In this document: one piece after another, positions 52,823-62,287 of the stretch
Numbering within the stretch: the first letter of the stretch is position 1
Layout of the letters: each line of letters starts with the position of its first letter
Assembly: GCF_019204045.1 (NCBI RefSeq)
Contig: NZ_JAGSPC010000002.1
Location: 78,327 to 142,326, forward strand
Length of the DNA stretch: 64,000 bases
DNA from: Erythrobacter crassostreae
Lineage (GTDB): Bacteria > Pseudomonadota > Alphaproteobacteria > Sphingomonadales > Sphingomonadaceae
Reading direction: 5' to 3'
Notes under the pieces: model-generated
What the model was told of the DNA's origin: nothing
The model's database searches: none
What the model saw: only the letters and a program-made list of their open reading frames with translations
Translations under genes and position numbers: made by a program

Positions 52823-55033
52823 TTAAACCTGTTTTTCGGTGATTAGTCGAACACCCGAATGCTGAGCAAAAAAGTTCCACATCCAATTCACAACCACGGT
52901 CACACGATTTCGCATGCCGGTGAGGAAGCCGACATGGACCAATCCCCACAGCCACCAAGCGCTGTTGCCTGACAACTTTAGCGATCCAAAATCGGCAACC
53001 GCGGACTTACGACCAATTGTCGCGAGGCTGCCTTGATGCTTGTAAACAAAGGGCCCTGGGCATTCTTTACCAAGCAATTCCGCCTCCACGACTTTGGAAA
53101 CGTACACTCCCGCTTGTTTGGCAGCCGGAGCGAGGCCTGGGACAGGCCCGCCATGCCAAGCATTGCTTTCGGCTGTATCGCCGATCGCAAAAACATCGTT
53201 TAGCACGCCTTCCCGGCCATGAACGCGCAGGTAGTCATTTACCTGCACTCTTCCCGACCGGTCTGTTTTTGCATCGAGCCACTGCGCGGCTGGCGAGGCG
53301 GCGACGCCCGCTGCCCAAAGCACAGTCTCTGTCTCAATCGTCGTTTCATCACCAATGCAAACATGCCTTTCGGCAATCTCGGTCACGCGGCCGCCTGTGC
53401 GTATCTCAACGCCCAGACTTTCAAGAGATTGGGCCGCTTTTTGTGAGAGTTCTTCTGGGAAAGCTGGAAGGATCCGCGGGCCTGACTGAACAAGTATGAC
53501 GCGCGTGGTGGCAGGATCGATTGTTCGGAATTCGCGGGCGACATTGATCTTTGCCAGCTCGGCGATTGCCCCAGCCAATTCGACGCCGGTTGGGCCTGCC
53601 CCGACGATCACAAATGTCAAAAGACGCTTGATCCGTTCTTCGTCATCAATCGCCTCTGCCTGCTCAAATGCGTTCAAGATTGATGCGCGCACAGCGACGC
53701 CGTCTTCTATCGTTTTGAGACCGGGGGCGAATGCACCCCATTCGTCTTTTCCGAAATAACTGTGCGTTGCGCCGGTCGCGAGGACGAGCTGATCGTATGT
53801 GAGTGACTGTAGATCATCCGCTTCCGGGCCGTAGGTTACAGTCTTCGCGGCAGCATCAATTGCGCGCACTTCGCCTTTCAGTACGCGCACATTGGCATCG
53901 GACCGGAACAAGCTGCGGATCGGTGTCGCAATATCCGCCGGATTGAGAGTGGCTGTTGCGATTTGATAAAGCAGCGGCTGAAACAGATGGTAATTGCGCT
54001 TATCGATCAAGGTAATGCGGACAGGCAAACGCTTGAGACGCTCAACCGCTGCCAGTCCGCCAAACCCAGCTCCAACCACAACAATATGCGGCCAATCATT
54101 GGGGATTTCAGCGTAATCACGATCAAAGAGGATATTCCTCTCCATCCACGCATAGATGGCCGCATCGATCGAAAGCACTCCCGCCCCGCGCGCTTCGTAA
54201 ATAGCTAGGAGCAGAAACGGGAACAGAGTGACGTTAGGATGCGCACCTGCAATCATGGTGAAACCTATCACGAAGACCAGCACGTAAGAGACAATACTTG
54301 CGGCAAACCCCACGAGGAAAAGCACACCGAAGGCAACGGCAAGCCAGCCCGGCATTCCCGAGAAGATGCTGGTGGGGAGCCAAGTAGCGACCGCGATTGA
54401 CGGCTCGAACACGTTCGCAAAAGCAAACAGCGCGACCGCCAACCAAATGCGGGTTAGCATCATTAGAACAGGAGCCAGCCTCTCACGCATCCATTCCCCG
54501 AGGCGCACTGTTGGCCGCGCCAGTGGCATTGCGCTGTGCTTGAGACCTGATGCCAAAACACGATCGAGCGAAAACGCGGCAGGGCCGCTCACAACGTACC
54601 AGATGAGTATTGAGGCAACCATCAGGTTGGTGGTCGTAGGGATATAGACCGCTTGGCTCACAATCGTCAGCATCGCCATGGCAAGCGCGGCGGGACGAGT
54701 AAAAAAGCCAGCGAGCAGAAGGATCGGGCCGATCAATTCAATCGCAAGACCGGTCGCGGCCGCATCGTATGGCGCCATCCAAGTGACAGGGTATTCATTT
54801 GCGGCGAGATAGAGCGCGGTATCCCAGTCGCTCGCCTTTACGATCCCCGAACGCAGGAACCATGCGGCCACAAAAAAACGAATCGCAAGGTCAGTAAACG
54901 GCCAGAACAGTTCCGCCCCGCCCGAATACCACTTCGCCAATTTCCGAAGCGTGACGCGTACGAAAGGCGACAGGCGCTCTTCTTGTAGGAGCTCCCGTCC
55001 CACATCTGCAGCCGCATTCGCCGTGCCTGCCAT
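52823..55033 (-). CDS. DoxX-like membrane domain fused to type II NADH dehydrogenase
   Basis: About 736 residues from ATG 55033, nine bases after AGGAGG. Residues 47-160 are a DoxX-type membrane module (SGIVKASDW, ANEYPV, GFFTR). A second, weaker module spans about 185-290. From 316 a full NDH-2 flavoprotein follows: GAGFGG (321-326) and a second nucleotide motif GAGPTG. The usual NDH-2 is free-standing, so the fusion is notable. It probably passes electrons from NADH to quinone. Confidence 0.85.
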   Translation of the reverse strand: MAGTANAAADVGRELLQEERLSPFVRVTLRKLAKWYSGGAELFWPFTDLAIRFFVAAWFLRSGIVKASDWDTALYLAANEYPVTWMAPYDAAATGLAIELIGPILLLAGFFTRPAALAMAMLTIVSQAVYIPTTTNLMVASILIWYVVSGPAAFSLDRVLASGLKHSAMPLARPTVRLGEWMRERLAPVLMMLTRIWLAVALFAFANVFEPSIAVATWLPTSIFSGMPGWLAVAFGVLFLVGFAASIVSYVLVFVIGFTMIAGAHPNVTLFPFLLLAIYEARGAGVLSIDAAIYAWMERNILFDRDYAEIPNDWPHIVVVGAGFGGLAAVERLKRLPVRITLIDKRNYHLFQPLLYQIATATLNPADIATPIRSLFRSDANVRVLKGEVRAIDAAAKTVTYGPEADDLQSLTYDQLVLATGATHSYFGKDEWGAFAPGLKTIEDGVAVRASILNAFEQAEAIDDEERIKRLLTFVIVGAGPTGVELAGAIAELAKINVAREFRTIDPATTRVILVQSGPRILPAFPEELSQKAAQSLESLGVEIRTGGRVTEIAERHVCIGDETTIETETVLWAAGVAASPAAQWLDAKTDRSGRVQVNDYLRVHGREGVLNDVFAIGDTAESNAWHGGPVPGLAPAAKQAGVYVSKVVEAELLGKECPGPFVYKHQGSLATIGRKSAVADFGSLKLSGNSAWWLWGLVHVGFLTGMRNRVTVVVNWMWNFFAQHSGVRLITEKQV

Positions 55034-55171
55034 GCTCAATATCCTCCTACGCACTGGTTCGCGCGTCCCCAGAATTGGTTACAGCCTATGCAGCGCCTCT
55101 TGCCAAGCGGGCTCGTGCACAATAGCCGCGCAGCGAAACCGTTTTTGTCCGAACCGCTGAGGAAGTTCACC

Positions 55172-56482
55172 ATGGTCCCGCGTTATGCCCGCCCCGAAAT
55201 GTCTGTCTTGTGGGAGCCGGAAGCGAAGTTTCGCATCTGGTTCGAAATAGAAGCCCACGCGACTCAAAAACTGGGTGAGATGGGTGTTGTCCCCGAAAGC
55301 GCTGGAAAGGCCTTGTGGGATTGGTGGGCGACCAATCCGAAAATCGACGTTGAAGCTATCGATGCGATTGAAGCGGTGACAAAGCATGATGTTATTGCAT
55401 TCCTGACCTGGGTCGCCGAGCAAGTTGGCGATGAAGCCCGCTTCATGCACCAAGGCATGACCTCATCCGACGTGCTCGATACGACGCTCTCGGTGCAACT
55501 GGTGCGGGCAACCGATCTGCTACTTGCAGACCTTGATGGTCTCCTCGCCGCGATCAAGATGCGCGCGGAAGAACATAAGTACACACCGACAATAGGACGC
55601 AGCCATGGCATTCATGCCGAGCCTGTGACCTTCGGCCTGAAACTCGCGCAAGCTTATGCCGAGTTTGACCGCTGCCGTGATCGCTTGATCGCTGCGCGCA
55701 AAGAAATCGCCACCTGCGCTGTTTCCGGAGCAGTCGGCACATTCGCCAACATTGATCCAGAAGTAGAAGCGTATGTTGCTGAGCAACTTGGCCTAGAAAT
55801 TGAACCCGTCAGCACACAAGTCATCCCGCGTGACCGCCATGCAATGTACTTCTCCACCCTCGCGGTGATCGCAGGCTCGATCGAGCGGCTGGCTGTCGAA
55901 GTCCGGCACTTACAGCGCACAGAAGTGCTCGAAGCGGAAGAGTTCTTCTCAAAAGGGCAAAAGGGTTCATCGGCCATGCCGCATAAGCGCAACCCCATCC
56001 TGACCGAGAACCTGACCGGGCAAGCGCGCATGATCCGCGCCTATGCCTTGCCTGCATTGGAAAATGTCGCGCTTTGGCACGAGCGGGATATCTCGCACTC
56101 GTCTGTAGAACGCTTCATCGGGCCAGATGCGACAATCACACTCGATTTTGCACTCGCACGCCTCACAGGCGTCGTTGAAAAACTGCTGATCTATCCAGAG
56201 CGTATGCAGGCAAACCTTGATGCGATGGGCGGCCTCGTTCACTCGCAGCGTGTGCTGCTTGCGCTGACGCAGGCTGGCGTGAGCCGCGAAGACGCGTACC
56301 GTTTGGTTCAGCGAAATGCGATGAAGGTCTGGGAATCCAACGGAGCGCTTTCATTGCTTGAGCTTTTGAAAGGCGACGAGGAAGTGACGGCCGCGCTTTC
56401 CGCTGGCGAGCTCGAAGAGAAATTTGACCTCGCCTACCACTTCAAAAATGTCGACACGATTTTCGACCGGGTTTTTGGCTGA
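55172..56482 (+). CDS. purB: Adenylosuccinate lyase
   Basis: About 436 residues from ATG 55172, with GAGGAAG upstream. The frame begins at 55088, but the family starts at MVPRYARPEM. The signature SSAMPHKRNP at 266-275 is present with TSSDVLDT. It acts twice in purine synthesis (SAICAR and adenylosuccinate). Next comes the lapA-like gene. Confidence 0.96.
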   Translation: MVPRYARPEMSVLWEPEAKFRIWFEIEAHATQKLGEMGVVPESAGKALWDWWATNPKIDVEAIDAIEAVTKHDVIAFLTWVAEQVGDEARFMHQGMTSSDVLDTTLSVQLVRATDLLLADLDGLLAAIKMRAEEHKYTPTIGRSHGIHAEPVTFGLKLAQAYAEFDRCRDRLIAARKEIATCAVSGAVGTFANIDPEVEAYVAEQLGLEIEPVSTQVIPRDRHAMYFSTLAVIAGSIERLAVEVRHLQRTEVLEAEEFFSKGQKGSSAMPHKRNPILTENLTGQARMIRAYALPALENVALWHERDISHSSVERFIGPDATITLDFALARLTGVVEKLLIYPERMQANLDAMGGLVHSQRVLLALTQAGVSREDAYRLVQRNAMKVWESNGALSLLELLKGDEEVTAALSAGELEEKFDLAYHFKNVDTIFDRVFG

Positions 56483-56550
56483 ACCGCTGAAAACTAGACT
56501 CACGCCACAAATGGCCTAGGATTTCAGGTTCAAGGCACATGATAATAGGA

Positions 56551-56562
56551 GGGGCGCGCCCC
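56551..56562 (+). promoter_or_regulatory. Perfect palindrome overlapping the lapA-like ribosome site
   Basis: GGGGCGCGCCCC is a perfect 12-base palindrome directly before ATG 56563. It follows GGAG of the Shine-Dalgarno AGGAGG. If folded in RNA it lacks a loop, so it is more likely a DNA or weak structural site. Confidence 0.35.
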
Positions 56563-56949
56563 ATGCAGATCGTTCGCACACTCATATGGGTTCTGATCCT
56601 GTTTGCGATCCTCGCGTTTTCATTCTTCAACTGGCAACCGGTCGAAGTCACCCTCTGGGACAATCTGGTGCTTGAAACCAAGGTTCCTGCGCTGGTGATC
56701 ATCGCCTTCTTGCTTGGCCTAATGCCGATGTGGCTATTTCATCGCAGTGTTACGTGGAGCCTCAACCGCCGCATTCGCAGCCTAGAGAACTCGGTGAAAT
56801 CGAGCGCGTTGTCGCGCCGTCACGAACCGACAGCCGAATCCTCGCCGGTTCCACCAGTCACCGCAGCCCCTTCCGTTGTGGAGAAGCCTGTTGAAAAGAC
56901 GGTAAAACGTGGGGACACTTTGACACCAGCCGAAGGGACTGATGGCTAA
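56563..56949 (+). CDS. lapA: LapA-domain (DUF1049) inner-membrane protein
   Basis: About 128 residues from ATG 56563. Two membrane segments (about 4-20 and 44-62) with NWQPVEVTLWDN between them and the basic RSVTWSLNRRIRSLE after the second match the LapA family, which in E. coli works with LapB in LPS assembly. The Ser/Pro/Thr tail is not conserved. The stop overlaps the pyrF start (TAATG). No lapB is in the window. Confidence 0.75.
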   Translation: MQIVRTLIWVLILFAILAFSFFNWQPVEVTLWDNLVLETKVPALVIIAFLLGLMPMWLFHRSVTWSLNRRIRSLENSVKSSALSRRHEPTAESSPVPPVTAAPSVVEKPVEKTVKRGDTLTPAEGTDG

Positions 56950-57623
56950 TGAGCAATCCCGTCTTCCTCGCGTTAGATGTGCCGCAGATTGAGCAAGCGA
57001 AAGTTTTGCTCAACAAAGTGAAAGCACATATCGGCGGTGTGAAGCTGGGACTGGAATTTTTCTGCGCACATGGCGGCCACGGAGTGCATGAGATCGCCCA
57101 TATGGGACTGCCAATTTTTCTCGATCTGAAATTCCACGACATTCCCAATACTGTTGCTGGCGCGATGCAAGCGATCCATGTCTATGAACCTGCGATTGTG
57201 ACAGTCCACGCGAGCGGCGGGCGTGCCATGATGGAAGACGCGAAAGCGGCCGCAGCAGAGGGCTGCAAAGTTGTCGCCGTAACGGCGCTCACAAGTTTGG
57301 ACGAAAACGACCTCAAACGTGCCGGTGTTGGTGGAACGACGCATGACCACGTCATGCGCCTCGCAGAACTGGCTCAGGAAGCCGGTCTCGACGGGATTGT
57401 ATGTTCGGGCCAAGAAGTTGGCGAAGTGCGCAAGCGCTGGAGAGACGGATATTTCGTCGTCCCAGGCCTGCGCCCTGCTGGCAACACAATCGGCGATCAA
57501 AAGCGCGTCGTAACGCCTCGCAAAGCGCGCGATGATGGAGCAAGCGTGCTTGTGATCGGGCGGCCGATCAGCCGTGCCGATGATCCGGAAGCGGCAGCGC
57601 GGGCCATCGAAGCAACGCTTTAG
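56949..57623 (+). CDS. pyrF: Orotidine 5'-phosphate decarboxylase
   Basis: This 224-residue enzyme has the catalytic DLKFHDIPNT (Lys61) and FLALDVPQIEQA. The C-terminal VIGRPISRADDP holds the phosphate. It makes UMP. It is coupled to the lapA-like gene, and a glyoxalase-fold gene follows. Confidence 0.95.
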   Translation: MSNPVFLALDVPQIEQAKVLLNKVKAHIGGVKLGLEFFCAHGGHGVHEIAHMGLPIFLDLKFHDIPNTVAGAMQAIHVYEPAIVTVHASGGRAMMEDAKAAAAEGCKVVAVTALTSLDENDLKRAGVGGTTHDHVMRLAELAQEAGLDGIVCSGQEVGEVRKRWRDGYFVVPGLRPAGNTIGDQKRVVTPRKARDDGASVLVIGRPISRADDPEAAARAIEATL

Positions 57624-57631
57624 GACGATAG

Positions 57632-58006
57632 GTGCCTGATACTGCCACCCCCAATCTGCCGTCGCGCGATTTCGACACGACCGAGGATTTCTACGCGCAA
57701 TTCGGCTTTGAGTGCGGTTACAAGGATGGCGGATGGATGATCTTGTATCGCGGGCCGAAAGGCAGTCGCGCGGTGCTAGAATTTTTCCCTTACCCTGACC
57801 TCGACCCAAAAAGCAGCTCATTCAGTGCATGTCTTCGTCTTGATGATCTGCCCGCGATTATGGCTCAAGTCACTGCAAGCAATGTCCCACAGGGCCATAT
57901 TGGTTTGCCACGCTTCCATCCCCCGCAAAAGGAAGCAAGCGGACTGACAATCGCATATCTTGTCGATTGCGACGGTTCGCTCATCCGGCTGATTCAGAAT
58001 AACTGA
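57632..58006 (+). CDS. Glyoxalase/bleomycin-resistance-fold protein
   Basis: This 124-residue protein from GTG 57632 has the vicinal oxygen chelate fold with DTTEDFYAQFGFECGY and FFPYPDLDP, and ends DCDGSLIRLIQNN, like bleomycin-binding proteins. These sequester bleomycin-type drugs. Actual resistance is not shown. It is eight bases after pyrF and converges with the lipoprotein gene. Confidence 0.75.
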   Translation: MPDTATPNLPSRDFDTTEDFYAQFGFECGYKDGGWMILYRGPKGSRAVLEFFPYPDLDPKSSSFSACLRLDDLPAIMAQVTASNVPQGHIGLPRFHPPQKEASGLTIAYLVDCDGSLIRLIQNN

Positions 58007-58016
58007 TCCAGGTGGG

Positions 58017-58481
58017 TTATTCTGCGGCAGCCTCGCCGCGCACATCCTCGACCGCTTTCAGATCATCGACCGTCACGGCCAGCCGCGCGGAATCGACATT
58101 CCAACCGACCAGTTGCATGTCTTCACCATTGCCGAAGAATGTGTAGGTCTGCGTGCCCTGGCCTTGCTCAAATTCGGTGTTCATCACGATCACAGTCTGG
58201 GTCACGCCATTGTTCGAATTGACGTTAAAGCTGGACCGCTCGGACGATTCGATCTTGCCAAGTCGAGAGCTGAACACCGTCACCAAATTGTCGAAATCCT
58301 CACGCGGCGTAACCTCGCGCAGCTTCTCGCCCGAAAGCCTCCACAAGGCATCACTGTTTCCTGAGGAATACGCTTTTTCATACTGAGCGATTCTCGCCTC
58401 GCTCTGTTCAAGGTTTTCCATCGGATTGCAGGCTGCAAGCGCGAATGCCCCAAAAACGGCCAGCAAAACTCTCGAAATCAT
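58017..58481 (-). CDS. Lipoprotein of unknown function (DUF4019-like)
   Basis: About 154 residues from ATG 58481. The signal peptide ends in the lipobox LAAC (Cys18). The mature domain has a helical start, then beta strands with RLGKIES and TQTVIVMNTEF, like DUF4019 proteins, a tentative match. The upstream extension of the frame is antisense to trpF. It diverges from trpF with 88 bases between starts. Confidence 0.65.
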   Translation of the reverse strand: MISRVLLAVFGAFALAACNPMENLEQSEARIAQYEKAYSSGNSDALWRLSGEKLREVTPREDFDNLVTVFSSRLGKIESSERSSFNVNSNNGVTQTVIVMNTEFEQGQGTQTYTFFGNGEDMQLVGWNVDSARLAVTVDDLKAVEDVRGEAAAE

Positions 58482-58569
58482 CGCGTCTTTCCCACATGTC
58501 GATAATGCTGACAAACTATCCGCGATTTCCCACTTAACGCAAGCCTTCAAGACAGTTAGAGCCGCCAAC

Positions 58570-59208
58570 ATGAGCACAGACACTCTGATCAAGATTTGCG
58601 GCCTGTCCACGCCAGAAACCTTAAGCGCGGCGATTGGCGCTGGCGCAACGCATGTGGGCCTTGTCCATTTTGAACCGAGCCCGCGGCATGTCTCTATAGA
58701 AGACGCAGCGCACCTCCGAGCCATGGTGTCAGGCAGTGTCAAAGTGGTGCTGCTAACGGTCAATGCCGATGTCCAAACCACCGGCAAAGCAATCGAACTG
58801 GTCAAACCCGACATCATTCAGTTCCACGGCAATGAAACGCCCGAATGGATCGCGCTTGTGCGGGAAAAGACCAAGATCGAGGCATGGAAAGCCCTCGGCG
58901 TGAAAGACGCGGAAACACTCGCCAAATCTGCTCGCTATCAAGGCGCTGTCGACCGGCTGCTATTCGATGCCCCTGCAAAGGCGCTTCCTGGCGGGAATGG
59001 CGAAACATTTCGCTGGGATGTGCTGAAAGACTTTGACCACCGTATCCCGTGGGGTCTCGCCGGCGGATTGACGCCGGACAATGTCGCCGAGGCTATACGT
59101 GAGACGGGAACCGAACTGGTCGATACATCGTCTGGTGTAGAGAGCGCGGCGGGTGTGAAGGACGTGGACAAGATGTCCGCCTTCTGCAAAGCCGCAATCG
59201 AAGCGTAA
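58570..59208 (+). CDS. trpF: Phosphoribosylanthranilate isomerase
   Basis: About 212 residues from ATG 58570. The TIM-barrel start is LIKICGL with catalytic Cys10, and catalytic Asp133 is in LLFDAPAK. The GGLTPDNV phosphate site and the DTSSGVE end are conserved. It isomerises PRA to CdRP in tryptophan synthesis. It is the first gene of trpF-trpB-orf-trpA-accD-folC. Confidence 0.95.
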   Translation: MSTDTLIKICGLSTPETLSAAIGAGATHVGLVHFEPSPRHVSIEDAAHLRAMVSGSVKVVLLTVNADVQTTGKAIELVKPDIIQFHGNETPEWIALVREKTKIEAWKALGVKDAETLAKSARYQGAVDRLLFDAPAKALPGGNGETFRWDVLKDFDHRIPWGLAGGLTPDNVAEAIRETGTELVDTSSGVESAAGVKDVDKMSAFCKAAIEA

Positions 59209-59230
59209 TTCCCCCAAGAAGCTGACAATT

Positions 59231-60442
59231 ATGAACTCTCCCAACTCTTTCCGCACACAGCCCGATGACCGGGGCCATTTCGGCGATTTCGGCGGTCGTT
59301 ATGTCGCCGAAACATTGATGCCGTTGATCCTCGATCTGGAGCGTGAATACCGCGCGGCACAGGTTGATCCGGCGTTCGCAGCGGAATTTGACGACCTGAT
59401 GAAGCATTATGTCGGTCGCCCTTCCCCGCTCTATTATGCGGAGCGGCTCACCGAAGCGCTCGGCGGGGCGCAGGTCTGGTTCAAGCGCGACGAGCTCAAC
59501 CACACCGGCGCGCACAAGATCAACAATTGCATCGGGCAAATCCTGCTGGCTCGTCGCATGGGCAAGACCCGCATCATCGCGGAAACCGGCGCCGGGCAGC
59601 ACGGTGTTGCCACCGCCACGGTCTGTGCGCGGTTTGGCCTTCCCTGCGTGATCTATATGGGCGCGGAGGACGTGAAGCGGCAATCGCCCAATGTCTTCCG
59701 CATGAAACTGCTCGGCGCGGAAGTCGTGCCCGTCACCAGCGGCGGCGCGACGCTCAAAGATGCCATGAACGAAGGGCTGCGCGATTGGGTCGCGAATGTG
59801 CATGACACGTTCTACATCATCGGCACAGCGGCTGGCCCGCATCCCTACCCCGAAATGGTCCGCAATTTCCAAAGCGTGATCGGCACCGAAGCGCGCGCAC
59901 AAATGCTGGAACGCGCAGGCCGCCTTCCCGACCTGCTCATCGCTTGCATCGGCGGCGGATCGAACGCGCTTGGCCTGTTCCACCCGTTCCTCGATGACGC
60001 CGATGTTAAGATGCTCGGCGTCGAAGCGGCAGGCCACGGCCTTGACGGTGATGAGCACGCGGCAAGCCTGCTGGGCGGAGCGCCCGGCGTGCTGCACGGC
60101 AACAAGACATACCTGCTGCAAGACGAGGACGGCCAGATCACAGAAGGCCACTCGATCAGCGCAGGGTTAGATTACCCCGGCATCGGCCCGGAACACGCAT
60201 GGCTAAAAGAAAGCGAGCGGGTCGAATACACCGCTGTGACCGATAACGAAGCGCTGGAAGGCTTCCAGTTGCTCTGCCGGACCGAAGGCATCATCCCCGC
60301 GCTAGAGCCGTCGCACGCCATCGCCGCCGTCGCGGACCGCGCAAAGCAAATGAGCGAAGACCAGATCATCCTGATGAACCTGTGCGGACGCGGCGACAAG
60401 GACATCTTCACCGTGGCTGAAAAGCTAGGAGTGGAGATTTGA
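59231..60442 (+). CDS. trpB: Tryptophan synthase beta chain
   Basis: This 403-residue PLP enzyme has the Schiff-base Lys96 in HTGAHKINN and the GGGSNALG phosphate loop. It makes tryptophan from indole and serine. Length is typical. The stop overlaps the TTG start of a small membrane ORF (TTGA). Confidence 0.97.
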   Translation: MNSPNSFRTQPDDRGHFGDFGGRYVAETLMPLILDLEREYRAAQVDPAFAAEFDDLMKHYVGRPSPLYYAERLTEALGGAQVWFKRDELNHTGAHKINNCIGQILLARRMGKTRIIAETGAGQHGVATATVCARFGLPCVIYMGAEDVKRQSPNVFRMKLLGAEVVPVTSGGATLKDAMNEGLRDWVANVHDTFYIIGTAAGPHPYPEMVRNFQSVIGTEARAQMLERAGRLPDLLIACIGGGSNALGLFHPFLDDADVKMLGVEAAGHGLDGDEHAASLLGGAPGVLHGNKTYLLQDEDGQITEGHSISAGLDYPGIGPEHAWLKESERVEYTAVTDNEALEGFQLLCRTEGIIPALEPSHAIAAVADRAKQMSEDQIILMNLCGRGDKDIFTVAEKLGVEI

Positions 60443-60630
60443 GATTTATCGGCTGGGTCATCGCCGCAGTATTGGCCGTCAATGTAGCGGTTCTCCTTTG
60501 GTTTGGCTTTGTGAGTGACCACGACGCTGCGACCGACATTACTTTGTCGGCGATTGTCGTTGGTGGCCTCCTAGGTATTGCTCTGGGCGTAGTTGAAAAC
60601 TTTGAACGCAAGCAGAAGAACAATGAATAA
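60439..60630 (+). CDS. Small two-TM protein between trpB and trpA
   Basis: This 63-residue frame from TTG 60439 has two hydrophobic helices (about 3-25 and 35-53) and a charged end ERKQKNNE. It overlaps trpB by four bases and trpA by eight. No ATG fits and no family is known to me. Codon-level quality looks coding, but its size leaves doubt. Confidence 0.5.
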   Translation: MRFIGWVIAAVLAVNVAVLLWFGFVSDHDAATDITLSAIVVGGLLGIALGVVENFERKQKNNE

Positions 60631-61405
60631 GTTTACTGCCGCCTTTTCCAAACCCCATGCCGCCTTCGTCGCCTTCATCACCGCTGGTGATGGCGATACC
60701 GCTGCCAATCTTGATGCGCTGGCCGCGGGCGGCGCGGATGTGATTGAGCTGGGTATGCCCTTCACCGATCCGATGGCCGATGGCCCTGCGATTCAGGCTG
60801 CCAATTTGCGCAGCCTTGGCGCAGGCACCACCACCGCCGATGTGCTGCAAATCGCCACTGATTTCCGCGCGCGGCGTCCTGATATTCCGCTTGTTTTGAT
60901 GGGTTATGCCAACCCAATGATCCGGCGCGGGCCGGAATGGTTTGCGCAATCCGCTGCCAAAGCGGGCGTCGATGGTGTGATCTGCGTCGATATTCCACCA
61001 GAGGAAGACGACGCGCTTGGTCCGGCCCTGCGCGATCAGGGCATCGCCCCGATCCGCCTCGCCACGCCGACCACCGATGCAGCGCGCCTGCCGCAGGTGC
61101 TCGAAGGCTCGCAAGGCTTCGTCTATTACGTCAGCGTCGCGGGTATCACCGGCAAACAACAAGCCGCCACAGCCTCCATCGAAGAGAACGTCGCGCGCAT
61201 CAAACAATCGACCGATCTGCCCGTCGCGGTCGGCTTTGGCGTGCGCACTCCGGAGCAAGCAGCCGACATCGCAAAGGTCGCTGACGGTGTCGTTGTCGGC
61301 TCCGCCTTCATCGATCTGGTCGAGAAATTTGGCCAAGACGCTCCGGCCAAGCTACAAGAGCTGACAACAGCAATGGTCGCCGCGATCAAAGATGCGCGCG
61401 CTTAA
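60623..61405 (+). CDS. trpA: Tryptophan synthase alpha chain
   Basis: About 260 residues from ATG 60623. The signature ELGMPFTDPMADGP holds the catalytic Glu and Asp, and GVDGVICVDIP and VAVGFGVRTPEQA are conserved. It cleaves indole glycerol phosphate. The start is eight bases inside the preceding ORF. Confidence 0.95.
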   Translation: MNKFTAAFSKPHAAFVAFITAGDGDTAANLDALAAGGADVIELGMPFTDPMADGPAIQAANLRSLGAGTTTADVLQIATDFRARRPDIPLVLMGYANPMIRRGPEWFAQSAAKAGVDGVICVDIPPEEDDALGPALRDQGIAPIRLATPTTDAARLPQVLEGSQGFVYYVSVAGITGKQQAATASIEENVARIKQSTDLPVAVGFGVRTPEQAADIAKVADGVVVGSAFIDLVEKFGQDAPAKLQELTTAMVAAIKDARA

Positions 61406-61417
61406 GGGATCAAGCAA

Positions 61418-62269
61418 ATGAACTGGTTCACCCGTGTCCGCAATTCGCTGGGCTTTAGCGATGAGAAAAAAGCTTCGGAGAAAGACCTCTGGATCAAATG
61501 CAAATCCTGTCAGGAAATGCTGTTTGTTCAGGAATACGAAGACAATTTGAGCGTCTGCCCTCGCTGTGAACACCATGGCAGGATCAACGCGGATGCACGG
61601 TTAGCGCTGCTGCTGGATCACGGCTTTGAATTGCTTCCCCAACCTCAGGTCACCGAAGACCCGTTGAAGTTCAAAGATTCGAAGAAATACACGGATCGAC
61701 TAAAAGACGCGCGCGCCAAAAACCCGCATGATGATGCCTATTCCGTTGGTTCGGGCACCATTGATGGCCGTCCGGCTGTTGTCGGCGTACAGGATTTTGC
61801 CTTTATGGGCGGTTCCATGGGTATGGCCGTGGGCATGGCGTTTTGCGCCGGTGCAGAGCGCGCTCTGACCCGTAAGTGTCCTTACATTGTCGTTACCGCT
61901 GCTGGCGGTGCGCGCATGCAGGAAGGTATTCTCAGCCTGATGCAAATGCCGCGCGCGACCGTGATGACGCGCCGCTTGAAGAATGCAGGCCTGCCCTACA
62001 TCGTAGTGCTGACCGATCCGACCACGGGCGGCGTTACGGCAAGTTATGCGATGTTGGGTGACATCCACATTGCAGAGCCCGGTGCGCTTATCGGCTTTGC
62101 CGGCCAGCGCGTTATTCAGGACACGATCCGCGAGCAGCTTCCCGAAGGGTTCCAGCGCGCGGAATATCTGCACAAGCACGGTATGGTCGATATGGTTATT
62201 CACCGCCGCGATCTGAAAGATACGCTGGGCAATGTGATCGACTATCTTCAGCCGCAAGCTGCCGCCTAA
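61418..62269 (+). CDS. accD: Acetyl-CoA carboxylase carboxyltransferase beta subunit
   Basis: This 283-residue protein has a zinc ribbon with Cys28, Cys31, Cys47 and Cys50 (CKSC, CPRC). The crotonase-like domain with GGSMGMAVG and [11 protein letters not shown] follows. It transfers CO2 from biotin to acetyl-CoA. The AccA partner is not in the window. Confidence 0.96.
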   Translation: MNWFTRVRNSLGFSDEKKASEKDLWIKCKSCQEMLFVQEYEDNLSVCPRCEHHGRINADARLALLLDHGFELLPQPQVTEDPLKFKDSKKYTDRLKDARAKNPHDDAYSVGSGTIDGRPAVVGVQDFAFMGGSMGMAVGMAFCAGAERALTRKCPYIVVTAAGGARMQEGILSLMQMPRATVMTRRLKNAGLPYIVVLTDPTTGGVTASYAMLGDIHIAEPGALIGFAGQRVIQDTIREQLPEGFQRAEYLHKHGMVDMVIHRRDLKDTLGNVIDYLQPQAAA

Positions 62270-62287
62270 CTTCACGCAGTTCATGCG

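Noticed and set aside
59093..60151. 352-codon minus-strand frame opposite trpB
   Set aside because: It is antisense to an unmistakable tryptophan synthase beta gene.
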